Source of the DNA: Solirubrobacteraceae bacterium
Lineage (GTDB): Bacteria; Actinomycetota; Thermoleophilia; Solirubrobacterales; Solirubrobacteraceae
Length of the DNA: 14,846 nt
Assembly: GCA_030038955.1 (NCBI GenBank)
Contig: JASHQV010000043.1
Coordinates: 1 to 14,846, forward strand
Direction: 5' to 3'
The position numbers were made by a program, and so were the translations under genes. Shown one piece after another: positions 1 through 6,940 of this stretch. The notes beneath the pieces are model-generated. The model did no database searches. It had not been told where the DNA came from and was given only the letters and a program-made list of their open reading frames with translations. Every line of letters begins with the position of its first letter. Within the stretch, counting starts at the first letter, position 1.

Positions 1-974
1 GCGCCGACCGTGTGGACCGCCAGCATCGGCAGCGCCAGCGGTCGCCCGGGATGCGGCCCGATCGAGCCGCCCGACCGCCGCAGCACGGCGCCGCCGTCGA
101 CCACGCAGACGTCGCACGAGGTGCCGCCCATGTCGAGGCACAGCACGTCCTCGAGCCCGGCGGCGCGGGCCGCGAAGGCTGCTCCGGCGGCGCCGGCGGC
201 CGGACCCGACAGGACCGTCAGGGCGGCGTGGGCGGCGGCCCGCTCGAGCTCGATCAGCCCGCCGGCGGACTGCATGATCGTGGGCTCCGGCAGCCCCTCC
301 TGAAGGCAGCGGTCGCGGAGGCCGTGGAGGTAGCCGGCGAGCAGGGGAGAGAGGGCGGCGTCGAGCTCGGTGGTGGCGGCGCGCTCGTACTCGCGGAAGG
401 TGCCGACGAGCTCGTGCGACAGGTGTCGCGTGACGTGCGGGGCGAGCTCGGTCAGCGCCCGCCCGAGCAGCTGCTCGTGCTCGGGGTGGCGGTAGGAGTG
501 CAGCAGCGCCACCGCCACCGCCTCGACGCCGGTGGCGGCGACGCGCTGCGCCAGCCGCCGGGCGTCGGCTGCGCTCAGCGGGATCAGCGGGCCGTCGGGG
601 GTCATCCGCTCCGGCGCCGCGAACCGCAGCTCGTCGCCGACCAGCGGCGCCGGCCCCGGCGCGCACAGCCGGTACAGCTCGGCGCGGTTCTGGCGCCCGA
701 GCTCGACCACGTCGGTGAACCCGTCGGTGGCGATCAGCGCCGCCCGTGCGGTCCGGCCCTCGAGCAGCGCGTTGGTGGCGACGGTCATCCCGTGCGAGAA
801 CGAGCTGATCGCCGCGGCCGGCCGCCCGGCCTGGGCCAGCACCGCCTCGACGGCGGCGATCACACCCTCCGACTGGTCGCGGGGAGTGGTCGGCGCCTTC
901 GCGCTCACGATCCCGCCGTCGAGCGCCAGCACCGCGTCGGTGAAGGTGCCGCCGACGTCGATCCCCAGGAGCAT
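1..974 (-). CDS. Hydantoinase A / 5-oxoprolinase-type subunit, N-terminal part (3' end outside window)
   Basis: The reverse-strand translation starts MLLGIDVGGTFTD, the actin-like ATPase phosphate-binding motif of HyuA/OplahA proteins. It continues with a HGMTVATNALLE segment (about residues 60-71), FTDVVELGRQNRAELY, a SHEL..TFREYERA segment, IMQSAGG, SGPAAGAAGA and DMGGTSCDV, and reaches the family's VHTVGA motif as it leaves the window. Family members hydrolyse cyclic amides such as hydantoins or 5-oxoproline with ATP, usually with a HyuB partner; the substrate cannot be read here. About 324 residues are visible, roughly half of the usual HyuA length. ATG at 974 is chosen because it directly precedes the conserved GIDVGGTFTD. 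There is no clear Shine-Dalgarno sequence, but a TAGCGT hexamer lies 7 nt upstream. A hairpin separates it from the next minus-strand gene, so it probably has its own transcript. HyuA-family identity is secure; the specific reaction is not. Confidence 0.9.
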   Translation of the reverse strand, partial: MLLGIDVGGTFTDAVLALDGGIVSAKAPTTPRDQSEGVIAAVEAVLAQAGRPAAAISSFSHGMTVATNALLEGRTARAALIATDGFTDVVELGRQNRAELYRLCAPGPAPLVGDELRFAAPERMTPDGPLIPLSAADARRLAQRVAATGVEAVAVALLHSYRHPEHEQLLGRALTELAPHVTRHLSHELVGTFREYERAATTELDAALSPLLAGYLHGLRDRCLQEGLPEPTIMQSAGGLIELERAAAHAALTVLSGPAAGAAGAAFAARAAGLEDVLCLDMGGTSCDVCVVDGGAVLRRSGGSIGPHPGRPLALPMLAVHTVG

Positions 975-981
975 CTCGGGG

Positions 982-987
982 ACGCTA
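982..987 (-). promoter_or_regulatory. Putative -10 hexamer for a leaderless hyuA-like transcript
   Basis: On the minus strand the hexamer TAGCGT (TAnnnT) is followed by 7 nt and then the ATG at 974. This spacing would put the transcription start at or within a few bases of the start codon. No Shine-Dalgarno sequence competes and no convincing -35 is visible. The call rests on spacing, and on the same arrangement before nadB and guaB3. Confidence 0.4.
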
Positions 988-1024
988 CATGCCGCCCGCG
1001 TGCCGGTGCCGTCCAGCAACGACG

Positions 1025-1046
1025 GGGCCCCGCGAATGCGGGGCCC
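1025..1046 (-). terminator. GC-rich hairpin, likely terminator of the upstream minus-strand gene
   Basis: GGGCCCCGC at 1025-1033 and GCGGGGCCC at 1038-1046 form a perfect 9-bp stem with a 4-nt loop. It lies 79 bases beyond the stop codon of the cysteine-rich gene and before the start of the hydantoinase gene. There is only a weak T run on either side, as is common for terminators in GC-rich actinobacteria. Confidence 0.6.
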
Positions 1047-1124
1047 TTACGAAATCAACAGTTGCGCGGCGGGAAGCTCACGCGGCAGCGCCAGCCGCGC
1101 CCCAGCTGCGGCGGACGGGACCGC

Positions 1125-1559
1125 TCAGGCGGCCGCGTAGGCCGGAACCTCCTCGGTCTCGGCGAGGTGCTGGTGCGACGGGCAGTAGCCGTTGTGGGGC
1201 AGCGGCATCCGCTGGCACGGGGTGCCCTTGCGGGTGCTGGCGCGACACTGGAGCGGGTTGCCGTACGCGTCGAAGCCGTTGTGCGGCAGGTTGCGCAGGT
1301 ACTCGTCGGCGAACCCCATGTACTGCCTGACCACGTTGAGCACGCGACGCTGGCAGCACATCGGGAAGTACACGCGTATGTCGCAGAACAGGCTGCGGGC
1401 CGGATGGGCGAAGTAGTGCCGGTCGGTCGCCAGCCGCTCGACCGCCGCCTCGCAGGCATGCAGCACGCGCTCGTGGTTCGCATACGGCGTCTCGCTGCAA
1501 GGATCCTCAATGATCTCGCTGGCGAGCTCCCTGTAAATCGCCCTGCTGAAGCGGTACAT
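1125..1559 (-). CDS. Small cysteine-rich protein of unknown function with C-terminal zinc-binding-like motif
   Basis: A 144-residue protein that I do not recognise as a named family. The C-terminal part holds C105, C115, C126 and H129 in the pattern C-x9-C-x10-C-x2-H, within CRASTRKGTPC and YCPSHQ. This resembles short zinc-knuckle-like tails (C-x-A-T-x-x-G-x-x-C ... C-x-x-H) found at the ends of some phage and bacterial hypothetical proteins. Five more cysteines (C21, C36, C59, C68, C69) lie upstream, so metal or redox chemistry is possible. The N-terminal half is predicted soluble and helical, with no signal peptide or TM segment. ATG at 1559 is chosen over longer in-frame extensions because AAAGGAG stands 7 nt before it. 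The upstream region is clearly AT-richer than its surroundings. Function unknown; a nucleic-acid-binding role is only a guess. Confidence 0.8.
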   Translation of the reverse strand: MYRFSRAIYRELASEIIEDPCSETPYANHERVLHACEAAVERLATDRHYFAHPARSLFCDIRVYFPMCCQRRVLNVVRQYMGFADEYLRNLPHNGFDAYGNPLQCRASTRKGTPCQRMPLPHNGYCPSHQHLAETEEVPAYAAA

Positions 1560-1566
1560 AACCTTG

Positions 1567-1573
1567 CTCCTTT
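1567..1573 (-). promoter_or_regulatory. Strong Shine-Dalgarno site fixing the start of the cysteine-rich gene
   Basis: The minus strand reads AAAGGAG, 7 nt before the ATG at 1559. It is one of the best ribosome binding sites in the window. It argues against extending the gene upstream, although the frame stays open to 1937, across the nadB 3' end. Confidence 0.8.
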
Positions 1574-1620
1574 CGGCACCCCTGCCGTCAGCCTCTGTTT
1601 CCGCGTGCGCGAGTATTTCC

Positions 1621-1710
1621 AGAAAACGTGAAGACCCGCCTGTAGCGTCTGTTAAGGCGCGATTAAGTAGAAACCACTGACGCCCTATCAGTAATAACTG
1701 CTGATCAGGG
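1621..1710 (-). promoter_or_regulatory. AT-richer upstream region, probable promoter of the cysteine-rich gene
   Basis: By hand count this stretch is about 49% GC, against well over 65% in nearby coding DNA. It lies between the nadB stop and the cysteine-rich gene. On the minus strand it contains TACTTAAT (1662-1669), a possible -10, and a short imperfect inverted repeat around 1686-1704 (ATCAG ... CTGAT) that could be a weak nadB terminator or an operator. I cannot settle on one -35/-10 pair. Confidence 0.35.
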
Positions 1711-1717
1711 GGTTGGC

Positions 1718-3208
1718 TCAGCGCCACGCTTCGACCGCCGCGGGGCGGTCGCGCGTCAGCGTCACGTGCCGGTGGTCGAACGCCGGATTCACCTCGGGGA
1801 AGTCGCGGCGCTGGTGGGCGCCGCGACTCTCGCTGCGGGCGAGCGCGGCGGCGGCGATCAGCCGGACCAGCGGGTGGGGGTCTGACAGCAGCCGCGTCAG
1901 CCCGGGCCCGTCGCGCACGAGGCCGGCGTCGCGCCACAGGGCCTCGCGGCTGGCCGTGGTCAGCGCCGGCGGGCGAGTCGGGGCGGGGCTCGCCTCACTG
2001 GTGGTCGAGCTCGCGGCGGCGACTGCGCTCGGCTTCGAGGCGACGGCCGGCGGGGCGGGCTCCGTCAGCGCTGCGCGTGCCGCCCGCGCGCCGAACACGA
2101 AGCACTCGGTCAGCGAGTTCGACGCCAGTCGATTGGCGCCGTGCAGGCCCGTGCAGGAGCACTCCCCGACCGCGTATAGGCCGGCCAGCGTGGTGCGGGC
2201 GTCGAGGTCGGTCGCGACGCCACCCATCATGTAGTGCGCGGCCGGCGCCACCGGCACCAGCTCGCGCTCGGGATCGATCCCGGCGCGCCGCAGGGCGGTG
2301 ACGACGTTGGGGAACAGCGCGGGGTCGACGCGGCGCATGTCGAGTCCCACTGAGGCCGCGTCGGTGCGTGCCATCGCCTCGTGCACGGCCCGGGCGACGT
2401 GATCGCGGGGCGCGAGCTCGTCGACGAACCGCTCGCCCGCCGCATCCACCAGGATCGCCCCCTCGCCCCGCACCGCCTCGGTCACGAGGAGGCCGTCGAC
2501 GCCGTCGCTGGCGACCAGCGCGGTCGGGTGGAACTGCAGCAGCTCGAGGTCGGCCAGCGCCGCCCCCGCGGCGTAGGCGAGCAGCAGCCCGCCGCCGGTG
2601 GCCCCGGGTGGGTTCGTGGTACGCGTCCACAGCGCGGCGGCGCCGCCCGTGGCCAGCACGGTGGCGGCGGCGGTGAGCGTCTCGCCGTCGGCTAGGCGCA
2701 CGCCGATACAGCGGCCCTCATGCGGGAGCAGCGCCGTCACGCGACGGTCCTCGAGCACCTCGATCCGCGGGTCGTTGACCGCTTCCGCCGACAGCTGCCG
2801 GATGATCCTCCGGCCGGTGGCCGCGCCGCCGGCGTGAACGATCCGGCGCCGGCCGTGCCCGCCCTCCAGCGCGAGCGCAGGCTGCCCGTCGGCATCGGCG
2901 TCGAAGCTAACCCCAAGCGCGGCCAGATCAGCGACCGCGTTCGCGGCCTCGTCGACGAGCACGCGCGCGGCCGACTCGCGGACCGCGTCGCGACCCACGG
3001 CGAGCGTGTCGGCCAGGTGCTGGTCCGGGCTGTCGTCGGGTCCGATCGCCGCGGCCAGGCCGCCCTGGGCCCAGTAGCTGGAGGCGCCGGCCAGCGGCAT
3101 CGCGGAGACGAGCGTCACGCGCGCGCCGCGCCGCGCCGCGGACAGCGCCGTGTACAGACCGGCGGCGCCCGCCCCGACGACGATCAGCTGCGAACTTGGC
3201 TCGATCAC
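1718..3208 (-). CDS. nadB: L-aspartate oxidase
   Basis: FAD enzyme that oxidises L-aspartate to iminoaspartate, the first step of de novo NAD synthesis, with NadA as the next enzyme. The 496-residue product has the Rossmann motif VVGAGAAGLYTA (residues 10-21), SSYWAQGGLAAA (43-54), a HPTAL loop (227-231), EAVRGEGA (244-251), GVATDLDARTTLAGLYAVGE (330-349), GLHGANRLASNSL (354-366) and the C-terminal ESRGAHQRRDFPE (460-472). It is slightly shorter than many NadB proteins, and a low-complexity Ala/Pro/Ser linker (about 383-415) separates the flavoprotein body from the C-terminal helical domain. GTG at 3208 is chosen because it directly precedes the first strand and has a TACCGT hexamer 7 nt upstream; there is no Shine-Dalgarno sequence. 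nadA and nadC are not in the window. The deacetylase gene diverges 21 bp away. Confidence 0.93.
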   Translation of the reverse strand: MIEPSSQLIVVGAGAAGLYTALSAARRGARVTLVSAMPLAGASSYWAQGGLAAAIGPDDSPDQHLADTLAVGRDAVRESAARVLVDEAANAVADLAALGVSFDADADGQPALALEGGHGRRRIVHAGGAATGRRIIRQLSAEAVNDPRIEVLEDRRVTALLPHEGRCIGVRLADGETLTAAATVLATGGAAALWTRTTNPPGATGGGLLLAYAAGAALADLELLQFHPTALVASDGVDGLLVTEAVRGEGAILVDAAGERFVDELAPRDHVARAVHEAMARTDAASVGLDMRRVDPALFPNVVTALRRAGIDPERELVPVAPAAHYMMGGVATDLDARTTLAGLYAVGECSCTGLHGANRLASNSLTECFVFGARAARAALTEPAPPAVASKPSAVAAASSTTSEASPAPTRPPALTTASREALWRDAGLVRDGPGLTRLLSDPHPLVRLIAAAALARSESRGAHQRRDFPEVNPAFDHRHVTLTRDRPAAVEAWR

Positions 3209-3214
3209 TGGCAG

Positions 3215-3221
3215 TACGGTA
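3215..3221. promoter_or_regulatory. Putative shared -10 element serving nadB and the divergent deacetylase gene
   Basis: The 7-bp TACGGTA contains TACGGT on the plus strand, 9 nt before the deacetylase ATG at 3230. It also contains TACCGT on the minus strand, 7 nt before the nadB GTG at 3208. With only 21 bp between the start codons and no Shine-Dalgarno site on either side, near-symmetric divergent transcription with leaderless or very short-leader mRNAs is the simplest reading. The -35 regions would lie inside the opposing coding sequences. Confidence 0.4.
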
Positions 3222-3229
3222 TCTCTGCG

Positions 3230-4258
3230 ATGGCATTCGAGGCCGTGCTGTTCTCTCACCCCGCGTCGCTCGAGCACGACACCGGTGGCCATCCCGAGCG
3301 GCCGGAGCGGATCGTCGCGGTGATGAACGAGCTGGAGCGCCGCGGCTGGCTCGGCTACGAGCGGGTGGAGTCGCCGGCGGTCGCGCGCGCGGCGCTCGAG
3401 CGCGTGCACCCGCGCGCGTACGTCGAGGCGATCGAGCGCAAGTGCGCGGAGGGGGGAGGGTCACTCGACGAGGACACGGTGATCAGCCGCGGCTCGTGGG
3501 AGGCAGCGCTGCGCAGCGCCGGCGGCGCGGTCGCGCTGGTCGATCGCCTGCTGGCCGGCGGTCCCGGGTCGGTCGGCTTCAGCGCGCACCGACCACCCGG
3601 GCATCACGCCTTGCCCGAGCGGGCGATGGGCTTCTGCCTGTTCAGCAACATCGCGGTGGCGGCGCGGCACGCGCTCGCGGCCGGCGGCCTCGAGCGAGTG
3701 ATGATCTTCGACTGGGACGCCCACCACGGCAACGGCACGAGCGAGATCTTCTACGACACCGATGCGGTGCTGTACGCGTCGATCCACGAGCGGCCGCTGT
3801 TCCCGGGCACGGGTGCGGGCGGCGAGGTCGGGCGCGGGGCTGGTCGCGGGTACACGCTCAACCTGCCGGTCCCGTCCGGGTCGGGCGATGCCGAGTTCGT
3901 CTCGCTGGCGCGCGACGTGGTCGCGCCAGTCGCCCGCTGGTACCGGCCGCAGCTGATCCTGATCTCGGCGGGATACGACGCTCACGATGGCGATCCGCTG
4001 GCCGGCTGCCGCGTCACCGACGCCGGCTTCGGCGCGCTGGCGCGCGTGGTCCGAGGGCTCGCCGGGGAGCTCGCGGTGCCGGTTGGCGCGGTGCTCGAGG
4101 GTGGCTACGCGCTGGAGCCGCTGGCCCGCTCGGTGGCGGTGACGATGGACGTGCTGCGCGGGGGTGACGGAAGCGCTGACGCGGGATCCGAGGCGCCCAA
4201 CGAGATCGCGCTCACGGCGCGGCGGCGCCTGCGGGAGATCTGGCCCGTCTTGCAGTGA
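3230..4258 (+). CDS. Class II histone-deacetylase-like amidohydrolase
   Basis: A 342-residue zinc deacetylase of the arginase/HDAC fold. Visible motifs: HPERPERI (21-28), the catalytic His pair in RPPGHHA (121-127), the metal-binding DWDAHHGNG (161-169), the second metal Asp in SAGYDAH (246-252, D250) and the EGGY loop (290-293). All catalytic and zinc positions expected of the family are present, so it is probably active. Bacterial members remove acetyl or acyl groups from small amines (for example polyamines) or from acetyl-lysine; the substrate cannot be told from sequence. The protein is cytosolic, without signal peptide or TM segment. ATG at 3230 sits right before the first strand and has no Shine-Dalgarno site, but TACGGT lies 9 nt upstream. 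It diverges from nadB and converges on a glycosyltransferase gene across a long hairpin. Confidence 0.92.
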   Translation: MAFEAVLFSHPASLEHDTGGHPERPERIVAVMNELERRGWLGYERVESPAVARAALERVHPRAYVEAIERKCAEGGGSLDEDTVISRGSWEAALRSAGGAVALVDRLLAGGPGSVGFSAHRPPGHHALPERAMGFCLFSNIAVAARHALAAGGLERVMIFDWDAHHGNGTSEIFYDTDAVLYASIHERPLFPGTGAGGEVGRGAGRGYTLNLPVPSGSGDAEFVSLARDVVAPVARWYRPQLILISAGYDAHDGDPLAGCRVTDAGFGALARVVRGLAGELAVPVGAVLEGGYALEPLARSVAVTMDVLRGGDGSADAGSEAPNEIALTARRRLREIWPVLQ

Positions 4259-4265
4259 GGAGGGC

Positions 4266-4312
4266 GGGTGATGCACCTGAGTCCTGTATCAGCAGCATCA
4301 GGTGCGTCACCC
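4266..4312. terminator. Long hairpin between convergent genes, probable bidirectional terminator
   Basis: Bases 4266-4280 pair with 4298-4312 over 15 bp (one T:G wobble) around a 17-nt loop. After one mismatch, further purine/pyrimidine pairing continues toward 4259 and 4317. It fills the gap between the deacetylase stop (4258) and the glycosyltransferase stop (4318-4320), the place for a shared terminator. Neither side has a strong T run. Confidence 0.7.
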
Positions 4313-4317
4313 TCTCC

Positions 4318-5256
4318 TCAGCTGCCGGCGAGCAGCTCCTCCCAGGTCGACGCGAGCGTTCGCGCGGTCACCGTGACGGAGTACAGCTCCGCGACGGTGC
4401 GCCCCCTCACCCGCGGGTCCGCCCGGGCCAGGTGCGGCGCCAGCGCCGCGGCCCAGACGCGCTCGTCGAACTCGGCGCACAGCGTCCCCGAGACGCCCGC
4501 GAGCGCCTCGGGCGCCACCCCGTGCGGGGTCGCCAGCACCGGCACGTCGCAGGCCAGCGCCTCCAGCACCGACAGCCCGAACCCCTCGCGGCTCGAGGTG
4601 ACCAGCACCGCGCTGGCCGCGTTCACGTACAGCACCACGCGCTCGGGTGCCACCGAGCCTAGCGTCAGCAGCGGCACCTGCAGGCGGGCGGCGAGCGCGG
4701 CGGCCAGCTCATGGCGCTTCTCGGGGCGCGTCGGATCGGCGGGGAACAGCAGGCAGGGGCGCGCCGGGTCGACCCCGATCGCCGCTCGCGCCTGGCCTCG
4801 GTCGACCCGCCGGAAGCGGTAGAGATCGACGCCGCACGGAAGCACCCGCACCGGCGTCCGGCTCGCCCAGCCCGGAACCTGAGCCGCCAGCTCGCTCGAC
4901 ACGGCCGCAACCAGATCCATCCGTCGCAGCGCCGGCAGCGTGATCGCACGCGACCGTGGATGGGAGATGTCGGTTCCGTGCAGGGTCACCCCGCGGATCC
5001 GCGCCGGCGCCGCCAGCGCCGGCCAGGCCGACAGCCCGAAGTGCGCGTGCACGACCTCGAGCGTGCCGGGCGCGTAGCGACGGCGGAGCCTGCGGGCGGC
5101 AGCGAGGTAGGCTGCAGGTGTGCCGCCGGCGAACGCGCTTACCTCGACATCCATGTCGGGCAGCCGGCGGAGCGCCTCCACCTGATCCTGCACGAAGCGC
5201 CCGAACGCCGGACGCTCGGGCGTGGGGTACATGTTGGTGACGACAAGCGCACGCAT
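4318..5256 (-). CDS. GT4-type glycosyltransferase
   Basis: A 312-residue GT-B fold glycosyltransferase, somewhat shorter than the usual 350-400. The N-terminal half has MRALVVTNMYPTPERPAFG (1-19, the acceptor-domain opening of this family), VVHAHFGLSAWPAL (68-81) and LHGTD (92-96). The C-terminal donor domain has VRVLPCGVDL (136-145), PADPTRPEKRHEL (172-184) and the GT4 E-x7-E motif in SREGFGLSVLEALACDVPVL (222-241; E224, E232). It probably moves an activated sugar onto a cell-surface glycan or lipid, but donor and acceptor are unknown. ATG at 5256 gives the family's expected N-terminus; no good Shine-Dalgarno site is seen. It diverges from murI with 27 bp between the starts, and no other envelope-sugar gene is adjacent. 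Confidence 0.88.
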   Translation of the reverse strand: MRALVVTNMYPTPERPAFGRFVQDQVEALRRLPDMDVEVSAFAGGTPAAYLAAARRLRRRYAPGTLEVVHAHFGLSAWPALAAPARIRGVTLHGTDISHPRSRAITLPALRRMDLVAAVSSELAAQVPGWASRTPVRVLPCGVDLYRFRRVDRGQARAAIGVDPARPCLLFPADPTRPEKRHELAAALAARLQVPLLTLGSVAPERVVLYVNAASAVLVTSSREGFGLSVLEALACDVPVLATPHGVAPEALAGVSGTLCAEFDERVWAAALAPHLARADPRVRGRTVAELYSVTVTARTLASTWEELLAGS

Positions 5257-5283
5257 GCTCAAGCTGACGACATCAAACCAACG

Positions 5284-6159
5284 ATGACCTCCGCAAACTT
5301 CGCGACCGACGGCTCGCGTCCTGCGCTCGCGCCCAGCGATCCGATTGGCGTGTTCGACTCCGGCGTCGGCGGCCTCACGATCCTCCACGAGCTGCTCGTG
5401 TCGCTGCCTGCCGAGGACTACGTGTACGTGGGCGACACCGTCCACTTCCCCTACGGTGACCGCACCCAGGACGAGCTGCGGCAGTTCTCGCTCGAGCTCA
5501 CCGACCACCTGCTGGCGGTCGGGGCGAAGCTGATCGTCGTCGCCTGCAACTCGGCGAGCGCGGCGGCGCTCGAGACGCTCGAGCAGCATCTGGTGGAGGC
5601 CGCACCGGACGTTGCCGTGATCGGCGTGCTGCGCCCCGCCGCGCAGCTCGCCGTGGTCTCGAGCCACTCGGGTCGGATCGGCCTGCTCGCGACGCCCGCG
5701 ACCGTCGCCAACGGCGCCTACGAGCGGGCGATCGCCGCCGCCGACTCGCACGTGCAGCTGGAGAGCGTCGCCTGTGCGGACCTCGCGCGCATGATCCAGT
5801 CGGGGTTTCCGTTCGACGAGCGCGTCGTCGAGACCGTGCGTGGCTACTGCGCGCCACTGCGTGCGGCCGCGGTCGACACCGTGATCCTCGGTTCGACCCA
5901 CTACCCGCTGTGCGCCGCGATGCTGCAGCGGATGCTCGGACGTGACGTCAAGCTGGTCTCAGCCGGGGCCGGCGTGGCCCGCTCCGTCGAGCGCGCCCTT
6001 GCCGCCCGTGACCTGCTCAACCCTCAGAAGACCGAGGGTACCTACCGCTTCCAGTGCACCGACGACGCGGCCTCGTTCAAGGCCGTCGGCACGCGCTTTC
6101 TGCAGATGCCGCTTGGGGATGTCGAGCAGGTGCGGATGCCCGTCGCGGTGGCTCGATGA
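5284..6159 (+). CDS. murI: Glutamate racemase, with Ser at the second catalytic Cys position
   Basis: Aspartate/glutamate racemase superfamily protein, 291 residues, expected to make D-glutamate for peptidoglycan in the cytosol. Motifs: GVFDSGVGGLTI (22-33, with D25-S26), YVYVGDTVHFPYG (46-58), VVACNSASAAAL (85-96, catalytic C88) and VILGSTHYPL (200-209). The last motif is LGCTHYPL in well-studied MurI proteins. Here the codon at 5893-5895 is TCG, so Ser204 stands where the second catalytic Cys normally is, with H206 intact; a Cys (C210) occurs six residues later. The start at 5284 leaves about 18 residues before the first motif, slightly long; no clear Shine-Dalgarno site is seen. The stop overlaps the rph start (ATGA), implying cotranscription. 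By overall sequence it is MurI; activity and stereo-preference need testing. Confidence 0.88.
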   Translation: MTSANFATDGSRPALAPSDPIGVFDSGVGGLTILHELLVSLPAEDYVYVGDTVHFPYGDRTQDELRQFSLELTDHLLAVGAKLIVVACNSASAAALETLEQHLVEAAPDVAVIGVLRPAAQLAVVSSHSGRIGLLATPATVANGAYERAIAAADSHVQLESVACADLARMIQSGFPFDERVVETVRGYCAPLRAAAVDTVILGSTHYPLCAAMLQRMLGRDVKLVSAGAGVARSVERALAARDLLNPQKTEGTYRFQCTDDAASFKAVGTRFLQMPLGDVEQVRMPVAVAR

Positions 6160-6932
6160 GGACTCGCAGCTACGACCGCGGCGCCGATCAGCTGAGGCCC
6201 GTGAAGATCGAGCCCGGGTTCGTCCGCACGGCGGCGGGCTCGGCGCTGATCTCGATCGGCGAGACGCGAGTGATCTGCACCGCCTCGGTGCAGGACAGCG
6301 TGCCGCGATGGATGGCCGGGCAAGGACGCGGATGGGTCACCGCCGAGTACGGGATGCTGCCGGCGTCGACCGGTGAGCGCAAGCAGCGCGACGTCGCCAA
6401 GGGACGCCTCGATGGCCGCTCGGTGGAGATCCAGCGGCTGATCGGGCGCTCGCTGCGGGGCGTGATCGAGTTCGCGGCGCTGGGCGAGCGCACGGTCTAT
6501 ATCGACTGTGACGTGCTGCAGGCCGACGGCGGCACCCGCTGCGCTGCGATCACCGGCGGCATGGTCGCCCTGCGGTTGGCGCTCGACGGCCTCGTCCGGC
6601 AGGGGCGGCTGCCGCGCTCGCCGTTGAACGGGACGGTCGCCGCGATCTCCTGCGGGATCATCGACGGCCTGCCGTGCCTCGACCTCGACTACTCCGAGGA
6701 CTCGACCGCCGAGGTCGACGCCAATGTCGTGATGACCGGCGCCGGCGCGCTGATCGAGGTGCAGGCGACGGCCGAGCGGACGCCGCTGTCGCGGGCGCAC
6801 CTGGACGAGCTGTTGGGGCTCGCCGCCGGTGGCATCGAGACACTGCGGGTCGCTCAGGAAGCAGCTGTCGCGGCCGCTCAGGAGGGGGCTGTCGGCGGCG
6901 CTCAGGAAGCGGCTGCCGGCACCGGAGCCTGA
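6156..6932 (+). CDS. rph: Ribonuclease PH
   Basis: Phosphorolytic 3'-to-5' exoribonuclease that trims tRNA precursor 3' ends; known members form hexameric rings. The 258-residue product matches the family along its length: RSYDRGADQLRPVKIEPGFV (4-23), VTAEYGMLPAST (61-72), GRSVEIQRLIGRSLR (87-101, phosphate-binding Arg), DCDVLQADGGTR (117-128), and DLDYSEDSTAEVDANVVMTG (176-195) with its conserved Asp residues. The last ~26 residues are an Ala/Gly/Gln-rich tail of three eight-residue repeats not needed for the family fold. ATG at 6156 overlaps the murI stop as ATGA, so translation is probably coupled. rdgB follows 8 bp after the stop. The murI-rph-rdgB order is common in actinobacteria, to my knowledge. 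Confidence 0.95.
   Translation: MRTRSYDRGADQLRPVKIEPGFVRTAAGSALISIGETRVICTASVQDSVPRWMAGQGRGWVTAEYGMLPASTGERKQRDVAKGRLDGRSVEIQRLIGRSLRGVIEFAALGERTVYIDCDVLQADGGTRCAAITGGMVALRLALDGLVRQGRLPRSPLNGTVAAISCGIIDGLPCLDLDYSEDSTAEVDANVVMTGAGALIEVQATAERTPLSRAHLDELLGLAAGGIETLRVAQEAAVAAAQEGAVGGAQEAAAGTGA
6852..6923 (+). repeat. Three 24-bp tandem repeats at the 3' end of rph
   Basis: Units start at 6852, 6876 and 6900, each beginning GCTCAGGA. They encode AQEAAVAA, AQEGAVGG and AQEAAAGT at the C-terminus of RNase PH. They are in frame and stop one codon pair before the stop codon. The bases differ at several positions, so this is not a recent perfect duplication. Confidence 0.85.
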
Positions 6933-6940
6933 GCCCACGG

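Noticed and set aside
12..1631. Long plus-strand open frame of 539 codons across the left end
   Set aside because: It is antisense to the hydantoinase and cysteine-rich genes, has no domain-like sequence and is rich in Arg/Gly/Ala, as expected for a shadow frame in GC-rich DNA.
1560..1937. N-terminal extension of the cysteine-rich gene up to 1937
   Set aside because: The frame is open, but it runs through the intergenic AT-richer region and the nadB 3' end, and the strong Shine-Dalgarno site at 1567-1573 fixes the start at 1559.
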